IMG/VR virus record: IMGVR_UViG_3300042475_004400
Coordinates: 1-27,220 of that record
From: a virus
DNA length: 27,220 bases
Direction: 5' to 3' (one strand)
Below the pieces are notes generated by a model. It had not been told where the DNA came from, did no database searches, and saw only the letters and a list, made by a program, of their open reading frames with translations. The position numbers were made by a program, and so were the translations under genes. Shown one piece after another: positions 8,449 through 15,501 of the stretch; the first letter of the stretch is position 1, and every line of letters begins with the position of its first letter.

Positions 8449-10670
8449 TGGCAACAAACCCGCGCGCTCCGAGTGACACGTTCAACCCGAAGACGGGGGC
8501 CTTGCAGGTCACCATCGGGACACCGGCTGAGATCAAGGCGCTCACCGACGACGAACTGGACGCCCTACTCGGCCAGTACGACACGATGGACGCTGAGCTA
8601 AGCAAGCTCAGCGAAGAAGACATTGACACCATGCTGGCCGCGTCACCGGAGGCCAAAGATATCGGCACGCCGCCCAACGTGGCCCCGAAACTGACGCCAA
8701 TGAGCACTGGCGAACTCGTGGCTGGCGGTGCGCGCGAGCTGGCTGGCGGAGCCCTGTTTGAGTTTGCCGACGAGGCTGAAGCAGCCGCACGTGCGCCGTT
8801 CTCAGACAAAAGCTACGATGAGCTGGTGCGCGAAATCCGCCAAAGCCGTGCGCGCTTCAGCCAACAACAGCCGGAAGCCGCCATGGGCCTGAACGTGGCC
8901 GGTGGCATCGGTTCTATGTTCCTGCCCGGTGCCGGCCTTGCTGGGCAAATTCTGCGCGCCGGAACTGGCATTGGCAAGCTGTCGACGCCGCTGTTGCGCA
9001 CAGCCGCCACGAGTGCCGTGGAAGGAGGCATCGCCGGTGTAGGCGCTGGCGAGAACCCTGAAGAGCGCCTGACCATGGGCCTCACTGGCGGCGCACTGAG
9101 TAGCATCCTCGGCGGCGGCATGTACGGTCTAGGACGCGGTTCGCAGTTCGTTCGTGATGTACGCGATGCGCGCCGCGACACTGGCGCGAACGCCGAGGCC
9201 ATTGCCGCTGACTTGCTTGCGTCACGCGTGCCAGTCCCCGACGCATTGCGCCAGCAAATGACCCGCGACGCGCAACTGGGCACTCCGACGACATTGGCAA
9301 CCGCCACGCCGGAACTTGCCAACCTGTCTGATGTGGTGCTGCGCACGCCCTCAGACGCACGCGAGGCACTGGCTGAAACAGTCGCGCGCCAGCAGTCTGG
9401 CGCACCGGGCCGCGCGCAGCAGGCGCTGCGGACTGCGCTGCCTACGCCGGACTATTTCGCCTCGATGGATCAAGTCGTAGGGGCGCTGCGCGACAACGCC
9501 AAAGGTTTGTATAGCGAGGCCTACGCCGCCGCGCCAGAGATCCGCGACCAGCGCATTCTAAACGCGCTGAATGAACCGGACATTCAGTCAGCGTACGCCG
9601 ACGCTATCAAGAACTCCAAGCGCGAGATGGCGGCGGCTGCGCTGGATGGCGAAGACCCAGCAAAGTACGCCATGAAGGAGTTCATGGATCTGAAGTTTGC
9701 TGATGATGGCAGCTTCATTGGTGCCAGTTTCACCGGCAAAATGGTGCCTGATTTGCGCTCGCTTGATCAGATCAAGCAGGCACTTGATCGCCGCATCACC
9801 GGCCTCTATGCCAGCGGACAGGGCGGCGACGCCACGGCGCTGCGTAAACTCCGCGACAAGTTCGTCAACCGCCTCGATCAGGTGGGGCCGGCCGAGTACA
9901 AGGTTGCTCGCGGTCAGTACAAGGGCGACAGCGAGATCCGCGACGCGCTCGAGTTGGGTCGGAAGGCGGTGGCCAGCAACATGCGTTGGCAGGAGCTGGC
10001 CAAGACTATGCGCGAGGCGTCTCCCGGCGAGCAGGCCGCGTTGACCACCGGCTTCATGCAGAACCTGATGCAGCGGTTTGAAGACACGACGGCGCGGCGC
10101 AACTTTGCGCGCGAGATCGTGGACAACGACAATCTGCGCAACAAGCTGCGCTCCCTTGTACCCGCTGCCGAGTTTGACGTGCTGCAGGCCGCACTGAGGC
10201 GCGAGGGGGAGCTGTACGAGCAGACCGGGCGCGTGCTGACTGGCAGCCAGACCTTTGGCCGTGCGGCCGAGGCTCAGGCCATTGAGGACGCCGTGGCGCG
10301 CGGTGACATATCGCCGGCAGTCGATCTGATGCTTAATCCAACGCCGGGCAACTTCTTCAAAAAGACACTGCAGACGTTGAGCAACATGCGCAACGCGAAC
10401 GTCTCGCGATCGACGTACACGCAACTGGCTAGGATGCTCAACACGTCAACGCCGCAGGAGGCAGAAGCCATTCTGCAGCAGTTGGAGCGCGCTGCGCCAA
10501 TACGCGCCCGTCGCGAGCGGGCGTTTGAGCAGCGGGCCACGCAGGCCGGCGGTGCCGGCGCGCGGATCATCGCCCCGTCCCCGGAAACGGAGCGCGAAGA
10601 GAAGCCATTCGAGCTGCGTATTCCAACGCTGTCTGACGGTCTGTCCACCATGCCCGGAGGCCCGCGATAA
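8448..10670 (+). CDS. Large internal virion / DNA-ejection protein
   Basis: A 740-residue protein. Residues about 25-70 are an acidic helical head. Residues about 85-235 form a module of FADEAEAAARAPF, a charged helix, then AGGIGSMFLPGAGLAGQILRAG and several Gly-rich hydrophobic segments that could insert in membranes. The same module recurs at the start of the next gene. The remaining 500 residues are mostly helical, with many Arg/Ala/Gln heptad-like stretches. Size, helix content and position just after the tail genes match internal head proteins ejected ahead of the DNA in short-tailed phages. There is no visible lytic transglycosylase or protease motif. Both ends are coupled by TAATG overlaps. 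Confidence 0.55.
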   Translation: MATNPRAPSDTFNPKTGALQVTIGTPAEIKALTDDELDALLGQYDTMDAELSKLSEEDIDTMLAASPEAKDIGTPPNVAPKLTPMSTGELVAGGARELAGGALFEFADEAEAAARAPFSDKSYDELVREIRQSRARFSQQQPEAAMGLNVAGGIGSMFLPGAGLAGQILRAGTGIGKLSTPLLRTAATSAVEGGIAGVGAGENPEERLTMGLTGGALSSILGGGMYGLGRGSQFVRDVRDARRDTGANAEAIAADLLASRVPVPDALRQQMTRDAQLGTPTTLATATPELANLSDVVLRTPSDAREALAETVARQQSGAPGRAQQALRTALPTPDYFASMDQVVGALRDNAKGLYSEAYAAAPEIRDQRILNALNEPDIQSAYADAIKNSKREMAAAALDGEDPAKYAMKEFMDLKFADDGSFIGASFTGKMVPDLRSLDQIKQALDRRITGLYASGQGGDATALRKLRDKFVNRLDQVGPAEYKVARGQYKGDSEIRDALELGRKAVASNMRWQELAKTMREASPGEQAALTTGFMQNLMQRFEDTTARRNFAREIVDNDNLRNKLRSLVPAAEFDVLQAALRREGELYEQTGRVLTGSQTFGRAAEAQAIEDAVARGDISPAVDLMLNPTPGNFFKKTLQTLSNMRNANVSRSTYTQLARMLNTSTPQEAEAILQQLERAAPIRARRERAFEQRATQAGGAGARIIAPSPETEREEKPFELRIPTLSDGLSTMPGGPR

Positions 10671-11563
10671 TGCGCTCCACCGACTTTCCCTTCGCCGTGA
10701 CGCCGCGCCGCTTCGACAAGGGCGGCCCGTCGTTCGCTGATCGCGCTCGCACGGTCGCGAAAGGCGCGATGTTCGCCGGGAACGACGAGGCGGAGGCGTT
10801 CTTGCGCGCCTTAATGCAGCTCAACCCAGATGCTTACGCAAGCGAGGTGGCGAACATTCGGAAGGAGCAGAAGGCGTACGAGGACGCCAATAAGGCGGAG
10901 TCGTTCGGCCTTGAGATGGCTGGCGGTCTCCTGCCGGCGCTGCTGCCGGGCGGTCAGGGCGTCGCTGCCACTCGCATGGCGGCGCTGGCGGCCAAATCGC
11001 CTCTCGCCGCGCGCATCGCCCCTGTGATCGGTGAGGCGGGGCTGTACGGCGTTGGGGCGGCAGACAGCATGGCAGACATCCCGCGCAGCATCGGCGAAGA
11101 GATGCTGTTTGGTCTGGGCATGTACGGCGCTGGCGCTGCCCTCGGGCCGCCCCTCAAGAAGCTCGGAGTGAAGGCCGCCAACGCGGTTGGCGACCGGGTG
11201 CTGGGGCCGAGGGTCGAGAACCTTATGTACAGCGATAAGATCGGCGGCCCTCAGTACAAGCCGGGCGATACACTGCCGGCTTATGGCGTGCGGAACATCT
11301 TCAGGCCGGCCGAGTTGGACGACATCGTGAGCTCCGGTTTCATGCGGCCGCCGCCCGATAGGGCAAGAAACACAACGCGGAAATACTTCACGATGACCGA
11401 CGCGGAGGTGCCGTCCGCTGCCAATCAGCAAGCCATGCACATTCGCGTGCCGTCGAGCCGCATCCCGCAGGGTCGCGCGGTGCGCGCCAAGGATGTGGAA
11501 ATCTGGGACAATGAGGCGGGCGAGTTCCGCAAGCTGCTCGCCGTGAAGAGGAAGAAGAAATGA
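10670..11563 (+). CDS. Virion-cluster protein with ejection-type N-terminal module
   Basis: A 297-residue protein. Its first 180 residues parallel the module in the 740-residue protein upstream: FAGNDEAEAFLRALM, then IRKEQKAYED, then SFGLEMAGGLLPALLPGG and Gly-rich hydrophobic segments ending MYGAGAALGPPLKKL. The rest (about 190-297) is a separate globular domain with NIFRPAELDDIVSSGFMRPP, KYFTMTDAEVP and IRVPSSRIPQGRAVRAKDVE, which I cannot name. It ends in a basic AVKRKKK tail shared with the next protein. The 3' end lies within the first copy of a 30-bp direct repeat and overlaps the next start by 4 bases. Confidence 0.55.
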   Translation: MRSTDFPFAVTPRRFDKGGPSFADRARTVAKGAMFAGNDEAEAFLRALMQLNPDAYASEVANIRKEQKAYEDANKAESFGLEMAGGLLPALLPGGQGVAATRMAALAAKSPLAARIAPVIGEAGLYGVGAADSMADIPRSIGEEMLFGLGMYGAGAALGPPLKKLGVKAANAVGDRVLGPRVENLMYSDKIGGPQYKPGDTLPAYGVRNIFRPAELDDIVSSGFMRPPPDRARNTTRKYFTMTDAEVPSAANQQAMHIRVPSSRIPQGRAVRAKDVEIWDNEAGEFRKLLAVKRKKK

Positions 11564-11567
11564 GCCG
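11538..11567 (+). repeat. 30-bp direct repeat, copy 1 (left border of ART gene)
   Basis: Identical over 30 bases to 12572-12601. It encodes the AVKRKKK tail of the upstream gene, supplies the GAGGA ribosome site and contains the ATG of the ART-like gene. Similarity continues a few bases further with scattered mismatches. Confidence 0.95.
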
Positions 11568-12597
11568 CGCGTCGCGCCTGCTTGATTTAGTTACGGAGTT
11601 CGCGGTTCCGCGCCAGAAGCCGATCGCCACCAAATCAGCGGCCAAAGTGGCGGCGCAAGCAAAGGCACCGCTGGCTGTTAAACCGCCCGGCATGGTCGCC
11701 TATCACGGCAGCCCGCACCGCTTTGACCGCTTCGACATGAGCAAGATCGGCACAGGAGAAGGCGCGCAGGCGTATGGCCACGGGCTGTATTTCGCGGAGA
11801 GGGAAGCGGTGGCGAAGGCATACCGTGACGCACTCGCGGAAATGCGCGTTGGCTTTAAGGTTAATGGCAAACGCATAACGCCCGGCGCAGGCGATCTGAC
11901 GCCTGAAGAAGAGGCGGCCCGCTTCGTAATTGGTATGAGCGGTTTTGACAATCCGCAGAGCCGAGGCGCTGGCACAACGCTGTCGGCCCCCAAAGCTGTT
12001 CGTGAAGCGTTTCTCTCGGTGCCTTACAACCGATTTGAAAACGACAAGGACAAGATTGCGCGCATATTGGCTGAGTGGCGTGCCAGCAAGGTCGCCTTCG
12101 ACAAGGCGAGCAAAGGCTCCATGTACCAAGTCCGCATTGACGCCGATCCGGCTGATTTTCTGGACTACGATGCGCCGTTGAGCGGGCAGCCGCAGCAAGT
12201 ACGCGAAGGCGTGGCGCGTGCCATGTCGCGTGGTGATCCTCTATTGAGCGACCTGTTTGGCGATCTGAGCGATCCTAACGCGATGCAATTGGCGGGGTTG
12301 TTTCCTAAGTCAAGCGGCGCGCAAGTTTACAACACCATCACGGCCAAGGATCGGGCGGCCGCCACGCAAGCACTGCGCGAAGCCGGCATCCCCGGCATCA
12401 AGTACCTAGATCAAGGCAGCCGCTCCGTAGGTGACGGCTCACGCAACTTCGTTGTGTTCGACGACAAGTTGGTGAGTATCCTCAAGCGATACGGCTGGGC
12501 TCCGGGCATGGCTATTCCCGCCGCCGCCATGGAAGAGTATGAAGCCGAGCAAGAATTTGCCCGTGGCGGCTTCGCCGTGAAGAGGAAGAAGAAATGA
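11560..12597 (+). CDS. ADP-ribosyltransferase-like protein (ART-PolyVal type)
   Basis: A 345-residue protein. After a basic, Ala/Lys-rich linker (1-42) comes YHGSPHRFDRFDMSKIGTGE, then GHGLYFAE (73-80). This is the NAD-binding signature of ADP-ribosyltransferase domains found in phage polyvalent proteins, with His49 and Tyr78 as the expected NAD-contacting residues. A closing strand-like block GSRNFVVFDDKLVSI lies near residues 293-307. A central insert (about 150-260) is family-specific. The enzyme, if active, would transfer ADP-ribose from NAD+ to a target I cannot name. Because it sits in the virion operon and carries basic ends, it may be packaged and ejected to modify host proteins. N-terminal MSRASR and C-terminal AVKRKKK are shared with its neighbours. 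Confidence 0.7.
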   Translation: MSRASRLLDLVTEFAVPRQKPIATKSAAKVAAQAKAPLAVKPPGMVAYHGSPHRFDRFDMSKIGTGEGAQAYGHGLYFAEREAVAKAYRDALAEMRVGFKVNGKRITPGAGDLTPEEEAARFVIGMSGFDNPQSRGAGTTLSAPKAVREAFLSVPYNRFENDKDKIARILAEWRASKVAFDKASKGSMYQVRIDADPADFLDYDAPLSGQPQQVREGVARAMSRGDPLLSDLFGDLSDPNAMQLAGLFPKSSGAQVYNTITAKDRAAATQALREAGIPGIKYLDQGSRSVGDGSRNFVVFDDKLVSILKRYGWAPGMAIPAAAMEEYEAEQEFARGGFAVKRKKK

Positions 12598-12601
12598 GCC
12601 G
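12572..12601 (+). repeat. 30-bp direct repeat, copy 2 (right border of ART gene)
   Basis: Perfect copy of 11538-11567 at a distance of 1034 bases. It again encodes an AVKRKKK tail, the ribosome site, and the ATG of the following gene, so recombination between copies would remove exactly one gene and keep both neighbours in frame. Confidence 0.95.
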
Positions 12602-13844
12602 AGCGTCACGTTTTGCCGATCTGATCTCGGAGTACGGCAAAGCCGCTGTGGACGAGGTGCTGTCCGCCCTCGGCCGCGACGCCGAGCCGGCGATGGTCGC
12701 AAAGGCCGTGGCGCAGCGCGCGAAGGCTGCAGCGCCGGAGAAGCCGAAGGCACCCGCCATTGTGAAAAAAGTGGCGGGCGCGGATAAGCGCGCCGCTTCT
12801 GGTGCCAAGTACGACGTTGAGGCTGTCGGCAAGCGGTATCCAACGACCGTTCCGCCGGAGCTGGCCATCGATAAAACGACCGGCAAGGAGTTCCTCCAGA
12901 AGGTCAACTCGCCCGAAGCGGAGGCCGTCAGCAAGGCGCGGCGGGCCGCGCAGTCTGATATTTCGGGGGGTAACTTCACGCCGTACTTCGACCCAAGCGC
13001 TCGTTTTTACGTAGATCCAGTTCCGTACAACTTGCAGGGCAACACTCTGACGGACGCCATGCCGAAGCGGCCGGACACCATCGCCAAGTACGAGGCGCTG
13101 GCCAATGCGCCCGAGGGGCTTGCTCGTCTGGAGGCGGCGTATCTTCGCGGCCGCGAAAATCCTGATGCGTCGCAGTGGTACGCCATGGGCCAGCTCGAGG
13201 ACGCCTTTCGCCAGCAGTACGGCGACGAGATGGGTCGTGCGATGTTCAAGGCACGCTTCGCCGATGCCATGGCGGCCACGACTGGTGGCGCTGATCCAAC
13301 ATCAAACTTGCTCATGGCAAAGTACGCCAACTTCGTGAAGGAGGCCGGCCAATCGCTGCCGGAGAAGTCGTACGACCTGCCTTTCCCGATTGGCGGCCGC
13401 TACGCGTCAGGGAACATCGCGATGTATGACCGGCTTCTCGGCGAGAAAGGAGCTGGTCTCACCACGGCCAATCCGAAGCGGTTTAACTTCTCCGGCAACT
13501 TCCTCGGCGACATCAACCGCGCCACCATCGACGAGCAGATGTCCGGTCTCTTCCAGCCCGGCATGATGATCCCACCGGGAGACAGCTACGGCGTCTACGA
13601 AAGTGCGCTTGGCAACCTCGCCCGCCAGTATGACGTGGCCCCGGCCGAGTTCCAAGACGTGGCATGGGCCGGCGGTAAACTGGAAAAAACGCCAAACTAT
13701 CGCCCGCAACCCATGATCCAGACGATCAACGAAGCCATTGAGCGCACGGCTCGTGTCACTGGTCTGTCGCCAGAAGAAGTGGTCGCCGAAGGTCTGGTGG
13801 GCGCTAGGCGTCCCGTGTACGCGGAAGGCGGCTTGGTAGAGTGA
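12594..13844 (+). CDS. Virion-cluster protein with conserved phage domain (DUF7178-like)
   Basis: A 416-residue protein. It begins MSRASRFADLISEYG, like the ART-like protein upstream, followed by an Ala/Lys/Pro-rich linker (about 25-75). The globular part contains GADPTSNLLMAKYANFVKEA, YDLPFPIGGRYASGNIAMYD and NPKRFNFSGNFLGDINRATI, a pattern I recall from phage and polyvalent proteins listed as DUF7178; its biochemical role is unknown to me. It ends RPVYAEGGLVE. This is the last gene of the rightward operon, and its final 41 bases overlap the convergent small gene on the minus strand. No terminator hairpin is obvious between the two operons. Confidence 0.6.
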   Translation: MSRASRFADLISEYGKAAVDEVLSALGRDAEPAMVAKAVAQRAKAAAPEKPKAPAIVKKVAGADKRAASGAKYDVEAVGKRYPTTVPPELAIDKTTGKEFLQKVNSPEAEAVSKARRAAQSDISGGNFTPYFDPSARFYVDPVPYNLQGNTLTDAMPKRPDTIAKYEALANAPEGLARLEAAYLRGRENPDASQWYAMGQLEDAFRQQYGDEMGRAMFKARFADAMAATTGGADPTSNLLMAKYANFVKEAGQSLPEKSYDLPFPIGGRYASGNIAMYDRLLGEKGAGLTTANPKRFNFSGNFLGDINRATIDEQMSGLFQPGMMIPPGDSYGVYESALGNLARQYDVAPAEFQDVAWAGGKLEKTPNYRPQPMIQTINEAIERTARVTGLSPEEVVAEGLVGARRPVYAEGGLVE

Positions 13845-13977
13845 TGTCTTCGAGAAGGGCGGCGATTTCGTTCATGAAATCGCCGTCCGGCCACTTGTCG
13901 TCTTGATACAAATCTTCGGCGCGTAAACGCAGTTGCACGACAGCCGCTTCGATGCGGCACAGCAAACCAGCTTCCAT
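13804..13977 (-). CDS. Small acidic helical hypothetical protein (57 residues)
   Basis: Reads MEAGLLCRIEAAVVQLRLRA, then EDLYQDDKWPDGDFMNEIAA and a short tail, ending at TAG. A GAGGAG lies 6 bases before the ATG, a strong ribosome site, and the ATG overlaps an upstream in-frame TGA as TGATG. The 3' end runs 41 bases into the convergent virion gene. It is the last gene of the leftward operon. I do not recognise it; the two helices and acidic middle are all that can be described. Confidence 0.65.
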   Translation of the reverse strand: MEAGLLCRIEAAVVQLRLRAEDLYQDDKWPDGDFMNEIAALLEDITLPSRLPRTRDA

Positions 13978-14225
13978 CACTTGCTCCTCTCAATGATCCG
14001 CTGGCCGAAGAAGACGATCTTCTCGCCGTCGTAGACCGCGCTGCGCTGCCCCGGCTAGAAGTTCCACGGCGTGGCGTCGTATTGCGCCGCAACGGCGCGC
14101 GCTGTGCGCTTACCGTCAACCTTGTGTTCGCAAATGAAGTGGCGGCGCCCGTTGGACAGGACGCTGATGATCAGCCTCCCATCAAAACGCTTGGTTGGGG
14201 CGGTGTAGTCTGCGATGCGTTGCAT
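13977..14225 (-). pseudogene. Small gene interrupted by an in-frame amber codon
   Basis: From ATG 14225 (GGGAGA upstream) a 56-residue protein reads MQRIADYTAPTKRFDGRLII and ends DATPWNF at TAG 14055-14057. The same frame then stays open for 25 codons (PGQRSAVYDGEKIVFFGQRI and IERSK) to a TGA that overlaps the next gene's ATG as TGATG, the junction style used throughout this phage. The downstream part has no ATG, GTG or TTG of its own. The simplest reading is an 82-residue ancestral gene with one nonsense change (for example CAG to TAG). Amber readthrough or a sequence error are alternatives. The short 14055-14225 product may be functional alone. Confidence 0.6.
14055..14225 (-). CDS. Small hypothetical protein (56 residues, upstream of amber)
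   Basis: The conservative call for the amber-split gene. The product is basic, with RLIISVLSNGRRHFICEHKV forming probable beta strands and KRTARAVAAQYD a helix. The start at 14225 is preferred over in-frame upstream codons because it follows GGGAGA and a conserved leader hairpin. No family recognised. Confidence 0.6.
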   Translation of the reverse strand: MQRIADYTAPTKRFDGRLIISVLSNGRRHFICEHKVDGKRTARAVAAQYDATPWNF

Positions 14226-14246
14226 GGTGTTGTCTCCCTGTGTGGT

Positions 14247-14259
14247 GGGGCAGTGCCCC
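14247..14259 (-). promoter_or_regulatory. Leader hairpin 1 before the amber-split gene
   Basis: GGGGCAGTGCCCC is a perfect 6-bp inverted repeat around one base. On the minus strand it lies within CCAACCGGGGC...GCCCCACC about 20 bases before the ATG, directly 5' of the GGGAGA ribosome site. The same arrangement precedes three other small genes. Confidence 0.6.
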
Positions 14260-14266
14260 GGTTGGT

Positions 14267-14288
14267 GGGCCGGCGCTATGGCCGGCCC
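14267..14288 (-). promoter_or_regulatory. GC-rich intercistronic hairpin, copy 1
   Basis: GGGCCGGC and GCCGGCCC form a perfect 8-bp stem around a 6-base loop, 7 bases after the stop of the 61-residue gene. No U-tract follows, so a classic intrinsic terminator is unlikely; an mRNA-stability or processing element is more plausible. It is conserved in the second cassette with a single loop change. Confidence 0.6.
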
Positions 14289-14295
14289 TGTTGGT

Positions 14296-14481
14296 TCAGG
14301 CAGTGACGTTAAAGTTACGAAGATACCCAGCGCGGTACTCTTCAAGCTCGACCTTGACGATGCTGTCTAAAACGCCAAACTGGCGCGTTACACCAGCACG
14401 CTCAAGCCGGTCGGCAATGTCCCCTGCATCTTCAATCAACCATGCTTCTATTTCGGCAAAAGTGGCGGCTGGTTTTGTCAT
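14296..14481 (-). CDS. Duplicated 61-residue hypothetical protein, copy 1
   Basis: The sequence starts MTKPAATFAEIEAWLIEDAG and ends YRAGYLRNFNVTA. It is acidic at the N-terminal half and helical, with a short RLERAGVTRQFGVLDS core. The protein is identical, residue for residue, to the one at 18059-18244, while the two DNA copies differ at seven third-codon positions. That indicates selection on the protein after an older duplication. It is preceded by a conserved promoter-like element and leader hairpin and has a weak GGGAC ribosome site. The family is not recognised; a small early regulatory or host-targeting protein is a guess. Confidence 0.75.
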   Translation of the reverse strand: MTKPAATFAEIEAWLIEDAGDIADRLERAGVTRQFGVLDSIVKVELEEYRAGYLRNFNVTA

Positions 14482-14500
14482 TTGCTTAGTCCCTTTCGGT

Positions 14501-14513
14501 GGGGCAGCGCCCC
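14501..14513 (-). promoter_or_regulatory. Leader hairpin 2 before 61-residue gene copy 1
   Basis: GGGGCAGCGCCCC can pair as a 5-bp GC stem around three bases, 20 bases before the ATG at 14481. It is one of four similar leaders. Confidence 0.55.
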
Positions 14514-14526
14514 GGTTGGTCTGATT

Positions 14527-14555
14527 GTTATGGGGCCATTAGTCCTAAAGATCAA
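14527..14555 (-). promoter_or_regulatory. Candidate sigma70-type promoter, cassette copy 1
   Basis: On the minus strand TTGATC (14555-14550) is followed after 17 bases by CATAAC (14532-14527). Each box matches 4 of 6 consensus positions. Both boxes and the 17-base spacing are unchanged in copy 2, although the spacer between them carries substitutions. That pattern supports a real promoter for the 61-residue gene. Confidence 0.45.
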
Positions 14556-14564
14556 CAGCTATTT

Positions 14565-14771
14565 TCACGGCCTCCAGCCGGTGAGCAGCGCCTCAATCGC
14601 CACGGATGCCGGGCCGCTGATCTCGCGATCGCCTGCCTCCCAGCGGCGCACAGAACGCTTGCCGTCGCCACCCATGCGCAGCAGGACTGCCAGCTCGTGC
14701 TGCGTCAACCCCAGTGCCCGGCGGGCGTCACGGACTTCGTTCGGGCTCATCGCCCGCAACTCTTGTGTCAT
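14565..14771 (-). CDS. HTH (XRE-like) DNA-binding regulator
   Basis: A 68-residue protein, MTQELRAMSP onward, with the helix-turn-helix NEVRDARRALGLTQHELAVL followed by SVRRWEAGDREISGPA, the pattern of phage and toxin-antitoxin-type Cro/CI-like regulators. I use ATG 14771 because AAGGA stands 7 bases before it; an upstream ATG at 14804 would add 11 residues and overlap the previous gene by 10 bases without a ribosome site. It lies just upstream of the candidate promoter of cassette copy 1, so it may regulate that cassette. Its binding site is not identified. Confidence 0.75.
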   Translation of the reverse strand: MTQELRAMSPNEVRDARRALGLTQHELAVLLRMGGDGKRSVRRWEAGDREISGPASVAIEALLTGWRP

Positions 14772-14794
14772 GTTGTATTCCTTGTTGTCGATGG

Positions 14795-15331
14795 TCACTC
14801 GCATGACCAGATTTCGCTGGAGCGCTTAAGCTGCGGCCAGCCCTGATCGACGGTGAAACTGCGCTCCTCAAACAGGAGATTGTTTGTCGGCACGATGGTC
14901 AGCCGATCGCGGTTGGTGCGGATGAACATGAACTCCTTGCCCTGCGACGGTTCATGCGTGAACGCATCACCCTGCGGCACCGCCGTGAACAGATACTCAC
15001 CGGCCTCCCCGCTCTTCACCCGGACACGCAGCCCGTCCAGATAGTCATACACCAAAAGCGAGAAGTCCCTGCCATAGCAGTCCCAGATCTGAGCCTGCGG
15101 CAGCGTCCAGTCGGTGCATGCCGGATCGGCGCTGAACGCGAGGGCGTGTGGGGGCAGATTTCTGAACACCGCGCCACACTCAAGCATGACAGTGCAGCCC
15201 CACGCGCGGCCCGGATGGCTGTGCAGGCCGAACCATACTGCCGGTTCATACCCGGTGCCGCCCTCGCGGATGAACGATCGATCAACCCAGACGTAGTAGT
15301 GCCGGGGCAGCGATGCGCTAGAACTGCTCAT
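14795..15331 (-). CDS. Hypothetical phage protein, 178 residues
   Basis: A mixed alpha/beta globular protein. Visible features are HYYVWVDRSFIREGGTGYEP, a His-rich GLHSHPGRAWGCT and aromatic strands such as KEFMFIRTNRDRLTIVPTNN near the C-terminus. Acidic and aromatic content is high. I see no catalytic signature and do not recognise a family. The ATG overlaps the stop of the preceding 57-residue gene (ATGA), showing translational coupling. It is the largest gene of the leftward small-gene block. Confidence 0.7.
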   Translation of the reverse strand: MSSSSASLPRHYYVWVDRSFIREGGTGYEPAVWFGLHSHPGRAWGCTVMLECGAVFRNLPPHALAFSADPACTDWTLPQAQIWDCYGRDFSLLVYDYLDGLRVRVKSGEAGEYLFTAVPQGDAFTHEPSQGKEFMFIRTNRDRLTIVPTNNLLFEERSFTVDQGWPQLKRSSEIWSCE

Positions 15332-15501
15332 GCGTCTTCCATTTTGTTGATCTCGAACCGAAACCGCTCGTCACGGATGCCCCAGATGTGGGTGCGTTCC
15401 ATGTACTGGGCTTTGAGCTTGACCAGTCGGTCGTTGACGGCGTCCAGTTCAGCCTGCAGCCGATCGCGCTGGGCGAAGGCCTCGCGTGCCTCGGCGATCA
15501 T
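15328..15501 (-). CDS. Small coiled-coil hypothetical protein (57 residues)
   Basis: Starts MIAEAREAFAQRDRLQAELD and continues AVNDRLVKLKAQYMERTHIW before a basic/acidic tail. The heptad-like spacing of Leu, Val and Ala suggests a coiled coil over the first 35 residues. The start overlaps the upstream stop (ATGA) and its own stop overlaps the next start (ATGA). Function unknown, but the coupled layout supports it being a real gene. Confidence 0.65.
   Translation of the reverse strand: MIAEAREAFAQRDRLQAELDAVNDRLVKLKAQYMERTHIWGIRDERFRFEINKMEDA

Larger units (their letters stand above)
14232..14558 (-). repeat. Long duplicated cassette, copy 1 (promoter, leader, 61-residue gene, hairpins)
   Basis: Closely matches 17996-18320. 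It contains, in transcription order, a candidate promoter, a leader hairpin, the 61-residue ORF, an 8-bp GC hairpin and a second leader hairpin. The coding part differs at seven bases, all synonymous; the flanks are somewhat more diverged. Confidence 0.95.

Noticed and set aside
9588-10424. Minus-strand frame opposite the 740-residue protein
   Set aside because: No ribosome site or family pattern, and it conflicts with the coupled plus-strand operon.
13756-13806. Extension of the 57-residue gene if TAG were read as an amino acid
   Set aside because: It would add only 15 codons that run antisense into the virion gene before TGA, and no neighbouring gene junction supports it.
14267-14288. Intrinsic terminator
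   Set aside because: The stem is strong, but no T-run follows, and the downstream gene has its own leader in the same transcript direction.
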